A stretch of 64,000 bases of DNA, from assembly GCF_900102505.1 (NCBI RefSeq), contig NZ_FMVT01000006.1:62001-126000 (forward strand), in the 5' to 3' direction. Source of the stretch: Paracoccus tibetensis. GTDB lineage: Bacteria > Pseudomonadota > Alphaproteobacteria > Rhodobacterales > Rhodobacteraceae. Shown in pieces: positions 46,619 through 55,591 of this stretch (its first letter is position 1; each line of letters begins with the position of its first letter). A program made the translations under genes and the position numbers. The notes below the pieces were generated by a model. That model worked only from the letters and a program-made list of their open reading frames with translations, ran no database searches and was not told the DNA's origin.

Positions 46619-47111
46619 CGAGATCACCGTCGATTGCGTCATCGAGGATGACCGATGGGAGGCCGCCAGTCTTGAGGATCTGGCGGCCCGCGCCGTGACC
46701 GCGACGCTGGACTGGCACAAGATCGGGGGCGAGGTCGTGGTCCTTGGCTGCGACGACGCCCGCATCGCCGCGCTCAACGCCGACTTCCGGGGCAAGCCGC
46801 GCGCGACGAACGTCCTCTCCTGGCCGTCGGCCGATCCCGCCCCGCGCGCGCCGGGCGAGCTTCCCGTCCCGCCGGACGAGGAGGAACTGGGCGACATCGC
46901 CATCGCCCTCGAGACTTGCGCCGCCGAGGCCGAGGCGCAGGGCAAGCCCTTCGCCCATCACGTCCAGCACCTGCTGGTCCACGCGACCCTCCATCTTCTC
47001 GGCTACGATCACGAGACCGATCCCGACGCCCAGGTGATGGAGGACACCGAGCGCGCCATCCTGGACACGCTCGGCATCCCCGACCCCTATCACGAGACGG
47101 AAAGCTCATGA
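46611..47111 (+). CDS. ybeY: Endoribonuclease YbeY (rRNA maturation)
   Basis: 166 residues. The zinc site H-x3-H-x5-H is His124, His128 and His134 in HLLVHATLHLLGYDH. YbeY acts in 16S rRNA 3'-end maturation and ribosome quality control. The start lies inside the last codons of phoH and the stop overlaps the corC start, so the three are a single translational unit. Confidence 0.96.
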   Translation: MPDEITVDCVIEDDRWEAASLEDLAARAVTATLDWHKIGGEVVVLGCDDARIAALNADFRGKPRATNVLSWPSADPAPRAPGELPVPPDEEELGDIAIALETCAAEAEAQGKPFAHHVQHLLVHATLHLLGYDHETDPDAQVMEDTERAILDTLGIPDPYHETESS

Positions 47112-48007
47112 ATTCCGAGTCCCGATTACCCGATACGCCCGACCCGGGCCCCGCCGATCCCGAACCCGAGCAGGGCAGCGGGCGCGGCTTCTTCGGCCGC
47201 ATCTTCGGCCGCGCCGAGCCGACCGAGGAGCCCGCGTCCCCGGCCCAGCCCGCCCCCGGCATGGTGAACCTGCGGCGGATGCGCGTCCACGACGTCGCCA
47301 TCCCCAAGGCCGAAATCATCGCCGCCCCGCTCAACATCACGCTGGACGACCTGGTGACCATGTTCCGCGAACACGGCTTCACCCGCATCCCGGTCTTCCG
47401 CGGCACGCTGGACAGCCCGCTCGGCCTGATCCACCTCAAGGACCTGGCGCTGAAGCACGGCTTTGGGGCGGGCGGCAAGTTCACGCTGCGGCCGATGCTG
47501 CGCCCGATGCTCTACGTCCCGCCCTCCATGCCCATCGGCATCCTGCTGCAGCAGATGCAGACCAGACGCATCCACATGGCGCTGGTGATCGACGAATATG
47601 GCGGCGTGGACGGGCTGGTGACCATCGAGGACCTGATCGAGCAGGTCATTGGCGAGATCGAGGACGAGCATGACGAGGACGAGGGCGGCCTGTGGGTCAG
47701 CGAGAAGCCCGGCCAGTGGCTCATCCAGGCCCGCGCGCCCCTGGCCGAGGTCGAGGCCGAGACCGGCATCCGCCTCGCGACCGACGAGGAGGGCGACGAG
47801 GTCGACACGCTCGGCGGGCTCATCTTCATGATGATCGGCCGCGTGCCCCTGCGCGGCGAGGTCATCGCCCATCCCTCGGGCGCCGAGTTCGAGGTGGTCG
47901 AGGCCGACCCGCGCCGCATCAAGCGCGTCCGCCTGCGGATGCCGAACGTGGCCACCGCCACCGACCGGCCCAAGCGCGCCGAGGCGAAGGCGCAGGCCGC
48001 GGAATGA
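47108..48007 (+). CDS. CorC/HlyC-type CBS-pair protein
   Basis: 299 residues without a membrane domain: an acidic, Pro-rich N-terminus (1-50), a CBS pair (about 62-185, with the ALVIDEYGGVDGLVTIEDLIEQ motif), and a C-terminal CorC_HlyC domain (about 205-290). These proteins are linked to magnesium/cobalt homeostasis. lnt, which often follows, is absent here; a converging hydrolase follows instead. Confidence 0.93.
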   Translation: MNSESRLPDTPDPGPADPEPEQGSGRGFFGRIFGRAEPTEEPASPAQPAPGMVNLRRMRVHDVAIPKAEIIAAPLNITLDDLVTMFREHGFTRIPVFRGTLDSPLGLIHLKDLALKHGFGAGGKFTLRPMLRPMLYVPPSMPIGILLQQMQTRRIHMALVIDEYGGVDGLVTIEDLIEQVIGEIEDEHDEDEGGLWVSEKPGQWLIQARAPLAEVEAETGIRLATDEEGDEVDTLGGLIFMMIGRVPLRGEVIAHPSGAEFEVVEADPRRIKRVRLRMPNVATATDRPKRAEAKAQAAE

Positions 48008-48041
48008 CGATGACGGACGGAAACATCGTCACGGGTTAAGG

Positions 48042-48076
48042 CTGGCCGCCGGCCAGGTGGGGGCGCAAGCGCCCCC
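48042..48076. other. Two tandem hairpins between converging corC and hydrolase genes
   Basis: CTGGCC/GGCCAG (48042-48047 with 48051-48056) and GGGGGCG/CGCCCCC (48059-48065 with 48070-48076). Neither has a real T-run, but both lie in the 69-bp gap between convergent genes and probably act as a bidirectional stop or 3' end protector. Confidence 0.5.
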
Positions 48077-49024
48077 TCAAGCCGCCCCGAAGCGCCGCAG
48101 CGCCGCCTGGAGGAACAGGTCCCGCAGCGGGGCGACCTCCATCATCACCTCGTGCCGCGCGCCGGGCACCTCCAGCAGTTCGGCCCCCGGCCAGCGCGCC
48201 ACCCGGTCGCGGATCGCCTGGCCCGACACGATCCGCTCCTCGCTGCCGAGCGAGACCAGCATCGGTACCTCGGGCGAGGCGATGCGCGAGAGCCGCGTGC
48301 ATTCGTTCAGCGCCTTGCCGACCCAATCGAAGCTGGCCCCGCCGATGGTCAGGTCTTTCCAATGCGCCGCCTCGCGCAGCAGACGCGCCCATTCGTCGAC
48401 GTCATGCGTCAGCAGGTTCTCCGAGAAGGACTCGTCCAGAAGGTAGGTGCGGATGCTGCCGCCGCTGCCGGGCGCGGGCAGGCCGCCCCGCCCGATGCGG
48501 CCCGCCAGATAGGCGATGCCGAGTGCCACGCCGTGCTGGATGCGGCGCAGGTTGATGCCCCACATCGGCGCCGAGAAGACGGCGCTGTCGACGGGCAGGT
48601 CGGCCTCCAGCGCGGCCAGGCCGATGCAGCCGCCCATCGAATGGGCCAGAAGATGCCAGGGGCGGGGAAGGTCCAGCTCGCCCGCGGCCACGACCATCTC
48701 GACCACGTCGCGCTGGTAGTCGGCGAAATCGCGGATATGGCCGGGGCGCGGATCAGCCTGCAGCCGGTCCGAGGCACCTTGCCCGCGCCAGTCGATCGCC
48801 AGAACGTGAAGGCCCGCCGCGGTGAGGCGGCGGGCGATGGGGGCGTATTTCTCGAGATACTCGGTGCGGCCGGGAAACAGCAGGACCGTTCCCGCGGCCG
48901 CGTCGGGGCGGTCGGCCTCCCACAGCCCGAGGCGCAGGCGCACCCCGTCGTCGCTGCGGACCCAGAAGGTCCGCGCCGGGACGAGCGGGTCGCCCGGCAG
49001 CTGGTGGAAGGGCGCCGGCTCCAC
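48077..49024 (-). CDS. Alpha/beta hydrolase, lysophospholipase (PldB-like)
   Basis: 315 residues. GRTEYLEKYAPIARRL and the DWRGQGASDR loop are typical of the monoglyceride lipase/PldB group; the nucleophile Ser lies in HSMGGCIGL (about residue 130), the Asp probably near SLGSEERIVSG and the catalytic His in ARHEVMMEV (about 292). Cleaves lysophospholipids or monoglycerides. Located 5 nt after the SCP2 gene, which suggests joint expression. Confidence 0.92.
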   Translation of the reverse strand: MEPAPFHQLPGDPLVPARTFWVRSDDGVRLRLGLWEADRPDAAAGTVLLFPGRTEYLEKYAPIARRLTAAGLHVLAIDWRGQGASDRLQADPRPGHIRDFADYQRDVVEMVVAAGELDLPRPWHLLAHSMGGCIGLAALEADLPVDSAVFSAPMWGINLRRIQHGVALGIAYLAGRIGRGGLPAPGSGGSIRTYLLDESFSENLLTHDVDEWARLLREAAHWKDLTIGGASFDWVGKALNECTRLSRIASPEVPMLVSLGSEERIVSGQAIRDRVARWPGAELLEVPGARHEVMMEVAPLRDLFLQAALRRFGAA

Positions 49025-49029
49025 GGAGA

Positions 49030-49320
49030 TCAGGACAGCTTCTGGCCCAGCTGCATCGCGACGGCCATCGAGCCGTCCAGCGCCAGCTTGCCGGTCATGA
49101 AGGCGGTGGTCGGGTTCACGCTGCCGTCCATGATCCCCTCGAAGGTCTCGCGGCTGGCGGTCAGCGTCACCTCGGCCTCCTCGCCGTCCTCGGCCGGACG
49201 CACGCCGCCCTCGTCGATCATGATCGCCCCCTCGCCGGTGATCACGAACTTGGCGGAGCTGTCGAAGCTGTCGATCTTCTCGCTCAGTTTCTCGACGGCG
49301 GCATTCACGACTTCGCTCAT
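49030..49320 (-). CDS. SCP2 sterol-carrier-like protein
   Basis: 96 residues consisting only of an SCP2 domain: FVITGEGAIMIDEGG, VTLTASRETFEGIMDG and the closing FMTGKLALDGSMAVAMQLG. Binds a hydrophobic ligand, probably a fatty acyl or lipid. Adjacent to a lysophospholipase gene on the same strand, which fits a lipid-handling role. Start follows AGGAAGACC. Confidence 0.94.
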   Translation of the reverse strand: MSEVVNAAVEKLSEKIDSFDSSAKFVITGEGAIMIDEGGVRPAEDGEEAEVTLTASRETFEGIMDGSVNPTTAFMTGKLALDGSMAVAMQLGQKLS

Positions 49321-49382
49321 GGTCTTCCTTTCACATGCGCTTTGGCTGGCGCCCGGCGCGCGGGCTGGGTTACACCTGTGAT

Positions 49383-49976
49383 ATGAGCGCCCTTCGGCCC
49401 GATTACCACAGTATCGTCACGGCATTCCGTCAAGGAGTTCTGACGATTTTCCTCGTCCTGACAACCGCTTTCGCGGCGTTCGGCCAGAACGCGGCGCGCG
49501 ATGCGGCCCTCGACGAGGCCTTCGCGCGACTCGCCGCGCCCCAGGGCGAGGGCTGGCGCATCGCCGAGGCGGACATCCTGCGCGAATGGTCCCGCTCGGG
49601 CTCGGCGGCGATGGACGTGCTGCTGCGGCGGGGCGAGCAGGCGCTGGACCGCGGCGACATTCCGGCCGCGATCGGGCACCTGACGGCGCTGACCGACCAT
49701 GCGCCGGACTTCGCCGCCGGCTGGCACACCCGCGCCGCCGCCTTCGCCCTGTCCGGGCAGGTCGGCCCCGCCATTTCCGATCTCGCCCGCACGCTCGAGC
49801 TGGAGCCGCGCCACTTCGCGGCCCTGACGCAGCTCGGCGCGCTTCTCGAGGACATCGGTGATCCGAAGGCCGCGCAGGCGGCCTATCGCGAGAGCTTGAG
49901 GATCCATCCGCACCAGCAGGAAGCCATCGATGGCCTCGCACGTCTGGAACGCGGCGATCAGGGCACCGATATCTGA
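49383..49976 (+). CDS. Exported tetratricopeptide-repeat protein
   Basis: 197 residues: an N-terminal hydrophobic signal segment (about 14-35, ending AAFGQNAA) and three TPR units (about 80-185) with AIGHLTALTDHAP, AISDLARTLELEP and AAQAAYRESLRIHP. Periplasmic protein-interaction module. It ends 4 nt before the helicase start. Partner unknown. Confidence 0.88.
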   Translation: MSALRPDYHSIVTAFRQGVLTIFLVLTTAFAAFGQNAARDAALDEAFARLAAPQGEGWRIAEADILREWSRSGSAAMDVLLRRGEQALDRGDIPAAIGHLTALTDHAPDFAAGWHTRAAAFALSGQVGPAISDLARTLELEPRHFAALTQLGALLEDIGDPKAAQAAYRESLRIHPHQQEAIDGLARLERGDQGTDI

Positions 49977-49980
49977 GGCC

Positions 49981-52900
49981 ATGAACATGACGACGCGCGG
50001 GCGGATCACCGCCATCCTTGGGCCCACCAACACGGGCAAGACGCATCACGCCATCGAGCGGATGCTGGGCCACCGGACCGGGGTGATCGGCCTGCCGCTG
50101 CGGCTTCTGGCGCGCGAGGTCTATGACCGGATCGTGAAGGCGCGCGGCCCCTCGGTCGTGGCGCTTGTTACCGGCGAGGAGCGCATCGTTCCCGACCGCG
50201 TGCAGTACTGGGTCGCCACGACCGAGGCCATGCCCGAGATCGGCGCCGACTTCGTCGCCATCGACGAGATCCAGCTCTGCGCCGACCCCGAGCGGGGGCA
50301 TGTCTTCACCGACCGCCTGCTTCACATGCGGGGTCTCCACGAGACGCTGTTCCTCGGCTCGGACACGATGCGGCCCGCCATCGCGGCGCTGGTTCCCGAA
50401 ACGCAGTTCGTGCGGCGCGAACGGTTCTCGGCCCTCAGCTGGGCGGGGTCCAAGAAGCTGTCGCGCATGCCTGCGCGCAGCGCCATCGTCGGCTTCTCGG
50501 TCGATGACGTCTATGCCATGGCCGAGCTGATCCGCCGCCAGAAGGGCGGCTGCGCCGTGGTCATGGGCGCGCTGTCGCCCCGCACGCGCAACGCGCAGGT
50601 CGAGATGTACCAGAACGGCGAGGTGGATTACCTCGTCGCCACCGATGCCATCGGCATGGGTCTCAATCTCGACATCCGCCACGTCGCGTTCAGCGCCACG
50701 CACAAGTTCGACGGCCGCCGCGTCCGCCCGCTCTTTCCGCACGAGATGGGCCAGATCGCGGGCCGCGCCGGCCGGCACACCGAATCCGGCACCTTCGGCG
50801 TCACCGGCGAGGCGCAGATCCTCGACGACGGCCTGATCGACGCGCTCGAGAACCACCGCTTCGCGCCCATCAGCCGCCTCATGTGGCGCAACGCGGCGCT
50901 GGAATTCGGCACAATGGACCGGCTGGTGCAGTCGCTGGAAACCGCGCCCGCGCATGAGTGGCTGTCGCGCGGGCGCGAGGCGGACGATCTGTCGGCGCTG
51001 AAGCTCCTGCGCGAGATGCCCGAGATCCGGGACCGCGTGCAGGGCGGCAAGGATGTGCGGCTGCTCTGGGACGTCTGCCGCGTGCCCGATTTCCGCGGCA
51101 TTTCCAGCATGGAGCACGCGACGCTGCTGGCCCGCATCTACGGCTTCCTGCAGGAGGGGCACATCCCGGCCGACTGGCTGGAGCGCTCCATCGCGCGCAT
51201 CGACCGGACGCATGGCGACATCGACGCCATCTCGAAGCGCCTCGCTTATATCCGCACCTGGACCTACGTGGCGCAAAGAACGGGCTGGGTGGCGGACGAA
51301 AAGCATTGGCGCGAACAAACGCGCGCTGTAGAAGACCGCCTGTCAGATGCGCTGCACGCGGCGCTGACCCAGAGATTTGTGGACCGGCGCACCTCGGTTT
51401 TGCTGCGCCGGCTCAACCAGAAGGAGAGCCTGGTGGCTGAAGTGAACGACAAGGGCGAAGTGACGGTCGAGGGCGAGTTCGCCGGCCGTCTGGAAGGGTT
51501 CCGCTTCCGCCCCGACCAGACCGGCTCGGCCGACGAGGCGCGGATGCTGAACCGCGCCAGCTACGAGGCGCTGCGCCCCGAGTTCCACCTGCGCGCCGAC
51601 CGCCTCTACAACGCCCCCGACACCGAGATGGACTTCACCGAGCAGGGCGGCCTGATGTGGGGCAGCCAGGCGGTGGGCAAGCTGGTCAAGGGCAGCGATC
51701 CGCTGCATCCGGGCGTCGAGGCCTTCGTCGATGAGGAAGCCGGCCCCGAGATCACGGACAAGGTCCGCCGGCGCCTGCAGCACTTCATCGACCGCAAGGT
51801 CGCTGCCGCCTTCGAGCCGCTTCTGACGCTTCAGCGCGACGAGACGCTGACCGGCCTCGCCCGCGGCTTCGCCTTCCGCCTGGTCGAGGCGCTTGGCGTC
51901 CTGCCCCGCGAGGGCGTGGCGACCGAGGTGAAGGAGCTGGACCAGGACTCGCGCGGGGCGCTGCGCAAACACGGCGTGCGCTTCGGCCAGTTCACCATCT
52001 TCCTGCCCGCGCTTCTGAAGCCCGCGCCGACCCGGCTGCGGCTGGTGCTGTGGTCGCTGCATCAGGGACTGGACGAGTTCCCGGAAAGCCCGCCGCCGGG
52101 CCTCGTGACGATCCCCCACATTCCCGACGTGCCCTTCGGCTATTACATCCTGTCCGGCTACCGTCCGGCGGGCGAGCGCGCCATCCGCATCGACATGCTG
52201 GAGCGTCTGGCCGACATGCTGCGCCAGCAGGACACGCGCGGCGGCTTCGAGGCGATCCCGGACATGCTGTCGATCACCGGCATGACGCTGGAGCAGTTCG
52301 CGGGCCTGATGGAGGGCCTCGGCTACGCCGCCGAGCGCGGCGAGCGGCCGAAGACCCGCGCCGCCGAGCCCGCGCCGGTGGCGCCCGCGCCGGAGGCGCC
52401 CGCCTCGGACGCGCCGTTGACCGAGGAGGAGTCGGTGCTGGCCGCCGAGACCCGCGCCAAGTGGGAGGCCGAGCAGGCCGAGAAGCGCCGCGCCGAGGCC
52501 GAGGCCGCCGCGGCGGATGCGGAGGCGATGGCCGCCGAGACCGGCATCGAGCCGGCCGGCGAGGCGGTCGAGGCGCCCGCGCCGGCCGAGAGCGAGGTCT
52601 TCTACACCTTCCGTTGGGCGCCGAAGCCCCGCGGTCCGCGTCGTCCGCAGGGCGAGGGGCAGCAGCGCCGCGGCGCGCCGCGCCGCGACGCCCCGGCCGA
52701 GGGCGAGACACGCGAGGCTCGCGGGCCGAAACCGCCGCGCCGCGAGGGCGAGGGTGGCGGACGCCGCGAGGGTGACGGCGGCGGACGCCGTGAGGACCGC
52801 GGCGAGAAGCCGGGCGGCAAGTTCGGCGGCAAGCCGCGCCGCGAGGATGGCGGGCATCAGGGCGGGCCGCGCAAGGGCGGCAAGCCCCAGCATAACAAGC

Positions 52901-52992
52901 CGCAGACCTTCTCGTCGCGCCCCGAGCGCGAGAAGAAGGCCGATCCCGACAGCCCCTTCGCGATCCTCGCCGCGCTGAAGGACCGCAAATAG
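49981..52992 (+). CDS. Suv3-like RNA helicase with long basic Arg/Gly-rich tail
   Basis: 1003 residues. Superfamily 2 core at 1-350: Walker A GPTNTGKT at 14-21, FVAIDEIQL as motif II, and ATDAIGMGLN and GQIAGRAGR as motifs V and VI. The GPTNTGKT variant and this motif set resemble the mitochondrial Suv3 and bacterial Suv3-like RNA helicases. Residues 350-790 are an extended helicase-associated region. Residues about 800-1003 are low complexity: first Ala/Glu-rich, then Arg-Gly-Pro-Lys repeats that likely bind RNA. The ATG at 49981 gives the shortest clean start. It is followed by S4, fdxA and carD, an order I know as common in Rhodobacterales. Confidence 0.9.
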   Translation: MNMTTRGRITAILGPTNTGKTHHAIERMLGHRTGVIGLPLRLLAREVYDRIVKARGPSVVALVTGEERIVPDRVQYWVATTEAMPEIGADFVAIDEIQLCADPERGHVFTDRLLHMRGLHETLFLGSDTMRPAIAALVPETQFVRRERFSALSWAGSKKLSRMPARSAIVGFSVDDVYAMAELIRRQKGGCAVVMGALSPRTRNAQVEMYQNGEVDYLVATDAIGMGLNLDIRHVAFSATHKFDGRRVRPLFPHEMGQIAGRAGRHTESGTFGVTGEAQILDDGLIDALENHRFAPISRLMWRNAALEFGTMDRLVQSLETAPAHEWLSRGREADDLSALKLLREMPEIRDRVQGGKDVRLLWDVCRVPDFRGISSMEHATLLARIYGFLQEGHIPADWLERSIARIDRTHGDIDAISKRLAYIRTWTYVAQRTGWVADEKHWREQTRAVEDRLSDALHAALTQRFVDRRTSVLLRRLNQKESLVAEVNDKGEVTVEGEFAGRLEGFRFRPDQTGSADEARMLNRASYEALRPEFHLRADRLYNAPDTEMDFTEQGGLMWGSQAVGKLVKGSDPLHPGVEAFVDEEAGPEITDKVRRRLQHFIDRKVAAAFEPLLTLQRDETLTGLARGFAFRLVEALGVLPREGVATEVKELDQDSRGALRKHGVRFGQFTIFLPALLKPAPTRLRLVLWSLHQGLDEFPESPPPGLVTIPHIPDVPFGYYILSGYRPAGERAIRIDMLERLADMLRQQDTRGGFEAIPDMLSITGMTLEQFAGLMEGLGYAAERGERPKTRAAEPAPVAPAPEAPASDAPLTEEESVLAAETRAKWEAEQAEKRRAEAEAAAADAEAMAAETGIEPAGEAVEAPAPAESEVFYTFRWAPKPRGPRRPQGEGQQRRGAPRRDAPAEGETREARGPKPPRREGEGGGRREGDGGGRREDRGEKPGGKFGGKPRREDGGHQGGPRKGGKPQHNKPQTFSSRPEREKKADPDSPFAILAALKDRK

Positions 52993-52993
52993 G

Positions 52994-53314
52994 GTGCAGC
53001 CCGCGCCTGTTCCCGGCCTGCGGCTGGACAAGTGGCTGTTCCAGGCGCGGGTCTTCAAGTCCCGCGCCCTGGCGGCCGAGCGGATCGAGAAGGGCGGCAT
53101 CCGCATCAACGGCCAGTCCTGCGCCAAGCCCGGCCGCTTGGTGCGGGTGGGGGACGAGCTGGTCATCTCGGCCCATGGGCGGCTCAGGGTGCTGACCGTC
53201 GCCGCCCTGGGCGAACGGCGCGGCCCGGCGACCGAGGCGCGGCTGCTTTATGATGAGGCGCCGCAGCCGGGGACGGGGGACGGGTTGATTGATCCCGGTG
53301 AAGGGACTAGGTGA
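52994..53314 (+). CDS. S4-domain RNA-binding protein (Hsp15-like)
   Basis: 106 residues starting at GTG 52994, 1 nt after the helicase stop. The S4 domain starts LRLDKWLFQARVFKSR and includes GGIRINGQ, close to Hsp15, which binds the 50S subunit carrying stalled peptidyl-tRNA. The C-terminal 30 residues are unrelated. Coupled translation with the helicase suggests a shared RNA function. Confidence 0.92.
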   Translation: MQPAPVPGLRLDKWLFQARVFKSRALAAERIEKGGIRINGQSCAKPGRLVRVGDELVISAHGRLRVLTVAALGERRGPATEARLLYDEAPQPGTGDGLIDPGEGTR

Positions 53315-53347
53315 AGCCCGAAAGAGCAAAGCACGAGAGCGCGCCAG

Positions 53348-53686
53348 ATGACCTATGTCGTGACCGACAACTGCATCATGTGCAAATACACCGACTGCGT
53401 CGAAGTCTGTCCGGTGGATTGCTTCTATGAGGGCGAGAACACGCTGGTCATCCACCCGGACGAGTGCATCGATTGCGGCGTCTGCGAACCGGAATGCCCC
53501 GCCGACGCGATCCGCCCGGACACCGAGCCGAACATGGACAGCTGGGTCGAGTTCAATCGCAAGTATTCCGAGCAATGGCCGGTGATCACGCGCAAGAAGG
53601 ACCCGCTGCCGACCGCCGCCGAGATGGACGGACAGCCCGGCAAGCTGGAGAAATACTTCTCGGAAGCGCCGGGCGAGGGCGACTGA
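53348..53686 (+). CDS. fdxA: 7Fe-8S ferredoxin
   Basis: 112 residues of the Azotobacter FdI type. The cysteines fall at 9, 17, 21 and 25 (with a further Cys12) and at 40, 43, 46 and 50, giving one [3Fe-4S] and one [4Fe-4S] cluster. The long C-terminal tail ([16 protein letters not shown]) is the FdxA extension. Acts in electron transfer; it precedes carD by about 340 bp. Confidence 0.96.
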   Translation: MTYVVTDNCIMCKYTDCVEVCPVDCFYEGENTLVIHPDECIDCGVCEPECPADAIRPDTEPNMDSWVEFNRKYSEQWPVITRKKDPLPTAAEMDGQPGKLEKYFSEAPGEGD

Positions 53687-53775
53687 CACCGCCCTTGGCG
53701 TGGGTGATTCGCGGCGCCGGGATGATCGACCTTGACTTGCAGATCGCGCAAGTCACCTGCGAACAAGGCAAAAAC

Positions 53776-53819
53776 GCGCCGCCCGCCATGCGGCCGATGC
53801 CGCGACGCGGCGCTTTTTT
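53776..53819 (+). terminator. Rho-independent terminator of fdxA, with inner hairpin
   Basis: A 7-bp stem GCGCCGC (53776-53782) with GCGGCGC (53807-53813), followed by six T (53814-53819). The 24-nt loop contains a second short stem (GCGGC-CGAT-GCCGC). It lies in the 337-bp fdxA-carD gap; the remainder (53820-54023) must hold the carD promoter, where a TATAGG at 53942-53947 is the only -10-like word. Confidence 0.8.
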
Positions 53820-54023
53820 CGGCGTCGTTTTTATGTTACGTTGTCTCTCGCTGCGCCATCAAGGATGCTTTGCGTAAAGGTCCCGGTGCGCCGCCCGGAC
53901 TGCCATCCCTCGCCCTCTGCCGGGCTCGGGGCAACAGACATATAGGAAAATCGGATCGAAGGTGGCTGGCGCCGCTCTCGGTCCTTTGTGCCCTTGTCAT
54001 GGGGCGCTGCAAGAGGAAGCCAG

Positions 54024-54533
54024 ATGTCGAAAGCCAAGAAGAACGAATTCCGCCCCGATGACTTCGTCGTCTACCCGGCCCATGGCGTGGGCCGCATCGT
54101 GTCGATCGAGGAGCAGGAGGTCGCGGGGCTGCGGCTGGAAATGTTCGTCATCTCGTTCGACAAGGACAAGATGACCCTGCGCGTGCCGACCGCCCGCGCG
54201 GCCGAGATCGGGATGCGCTCGCTCTCGACACCCGACCTGATCGACCGCGCGCTCGAGACGCTGAAGGGCAAGGCCCGCGTGAAGCGTGCGATGTGGTCGC
54301 GGCGGGCGCAGGAATACGAGCAGAAGATCAACTCGGGCGACCTGATGTCCATCGCCGAGGTTGTGCGCGACCTGCATCGCGCCGACGACCAGCGCGAGCA
54401 GTCCTATTCCGAGCGTCAGCTCTACGAGGCCGCGCTCGACCGCCTGACCCGCGAGGTTGCCGCCGTGGGCGGCCTCGACGAGGGCGGGGCTCAGAAGCGC
54501 GTGGGCGAGGTCCTGCTGACCCGCGCCGCCTGA
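54024..54533 (+). CDS. CarD-family RNA-polymerase-binding regulator
   Basis: 169 residues. The N-terminal CarD/TRCF-like RNAP-interaction domain (about 6-70) starts FRPDDFVVYPAHGVGRI, and the helical C-terminal half carries the basic cluster RVKRAMWSRRAQEYEQKI used for DNA contact by CarD proteins. In alphaproteobacteria CarD stabilises open complexes at rRNA and stress genes. ATG 54024 has AGAGGAAG upstream. A clean terminator follows. Confidence 0.95.
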   Translation: MSKAKKNEFRPDDFVVYPAHGVGRIVSIEEQEVAGLRLEMFVISFDKDKMTLRVPTARAAEIGMRSLSTPDLIDRALETLKGKARVKRAMWSRRAQEYEQKINSGDLMSIAEVVRDLHRADDQREQSYSERQLYEAALDRLTREVAAVGGLDEGGAQKRVGEVLLTRAA

Positions 54534-54556
54534 GCCGGCCTGTCCCTTTCCGTTCC

Positions 54557-54582
54557 GGGGCGCCCTTGTGGGCGCCCCTTTT
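54557..54582 (+). terminator. Rho-independent terminator of carD
   Basis: Stem GGGGCGCCC (54557-54565) with GGGCGCCCC (54570-54578), 4-nt loop, then four T (54579-54582). Confidence 0.9.
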
Positions 54583-54673
54583 CCATGCCCGCTTCGGCCG
54601 CGCGCGACGTGGACAACAACCGGCCCGCCGCCTATAAGGCGCGCGACACCGCATGACCCCAAGAGGCGCATCC

Positions 54674-55591
54674 ATGATCAAGGTTTTCGGCCACACCGCT
54701 CCCGACACGGATTCCACCGGCTCGCCCATCATCTGGGCCTGGTATCTCTCCGAGGTCCGCAAGCAGCCGGCCGCCGCCGTCCTTCAGGGCGAGCCGAACA
54801 CCGAAGCCGCGTGGATGCTGAACCGCTGGAACCTGACGAAGCCCGAGATCATCGCCGACGTTGCCAAGGGCGAGAAATGCGTGATCGTGGACACGAACAA
54901 CCCGGCTGAGCTGCCCGCCTCGATCAACGAGGCTGACGTGATCGAGATCATCGATCACCACCTGCTGGCCGGCGGCATCAAGACCCGCAGCCCGATCAAC
55001 ATCACCATCCGCCCGCTGGCCTGCACCGCGACGATCATGCACGACCTGATCGGCGAGGACATGGCCCGCGCGCCGGAAGGCATCAAGGGCGCGATGCTGA
55101 CCTGCATCCTGTCGGACACGCTGGAATTCCGCAGCCCGACCACGACCCCGCACGACCGCTTCGTGGCCGAGAAGCTGGCCGCCGAGCTGAACGTGAACAT
55201 CACCGACTACGCCTCCGAGATGTTCGCGGCCAAGTCCGATGTCAGCGCCTTCTCGGACGAGGCCCTGCTGCGGATGGACAGCAAGGAATACGAGCTGGGC
55301 GGCAAGCAGCTGCGCGTCTCGGTCCTCGAGACGACCGCGCCGCAGACGATCCTGTCGCGCAAGGCGGCGCTGCTGGCGGCGATGCCCAAGGTCGCGGCCG
55401 ATGACGGCGCCGACGAGGTGCTGCTGTTCGTCGTGGACATCCTGCGCGAGGAGGCGACGCTGCTGGTCCCCAACGACTTCGTCAAGCGCGTGGCCGAGCG
55501 CAGCTTCGCCGCCACCGTCACCGGCGACAGCGTGGTCCTGCCGGGCGTGATGAGCCGCAAGAAGCAGATCATCCCGGTCCTGGCGGTCTGA
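54674..55591 (+). CDS. ppaC: Manganese-dependent inorganic pyrophosphatase
   Basis: 305 residues of the DHH superfamily class II pyrophosphatases: GHTAPDTDS at 6-14 (His7, Asp11, Asp13 as metal ligands), VDTNNP, the DHH triplet in IEIIDHHLLAGG and the C-terminal MSRKKQIIP substrate-binding motif. Hydrolyses pyrophosphate in the cytosol. The start at ATG 54674 is after CAAGAGGCGC. Its stop overlaps the HAD gene start. Confidence 0.96.
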   Translation: MIKVFGHTAPDTDSTGSPIIWAWYLSEVRKQPAAAVLQGEPNTEAAWMLNRWNLTKPEIIADVAKGEKCVIVDTNNPAELPASINEADVIEIIDHHLLAGGIKTRSPINITIRPLACTATIMHDLIGEDMARAPEGIKGAMLTCILSDTLEFRSPTTTPHDRFVAEKLAAELNVNITDYASEMFAAKSDVSAFSDEALLRMDSKEYELGGKQLRVSVLETTAPQTILSRKAALLAAMPKVAADDGADEVLLFVVDILREEATLLVPNDFVKRVAERSFAATVTGDSVVLPGVMSRKKQIIPVLAV

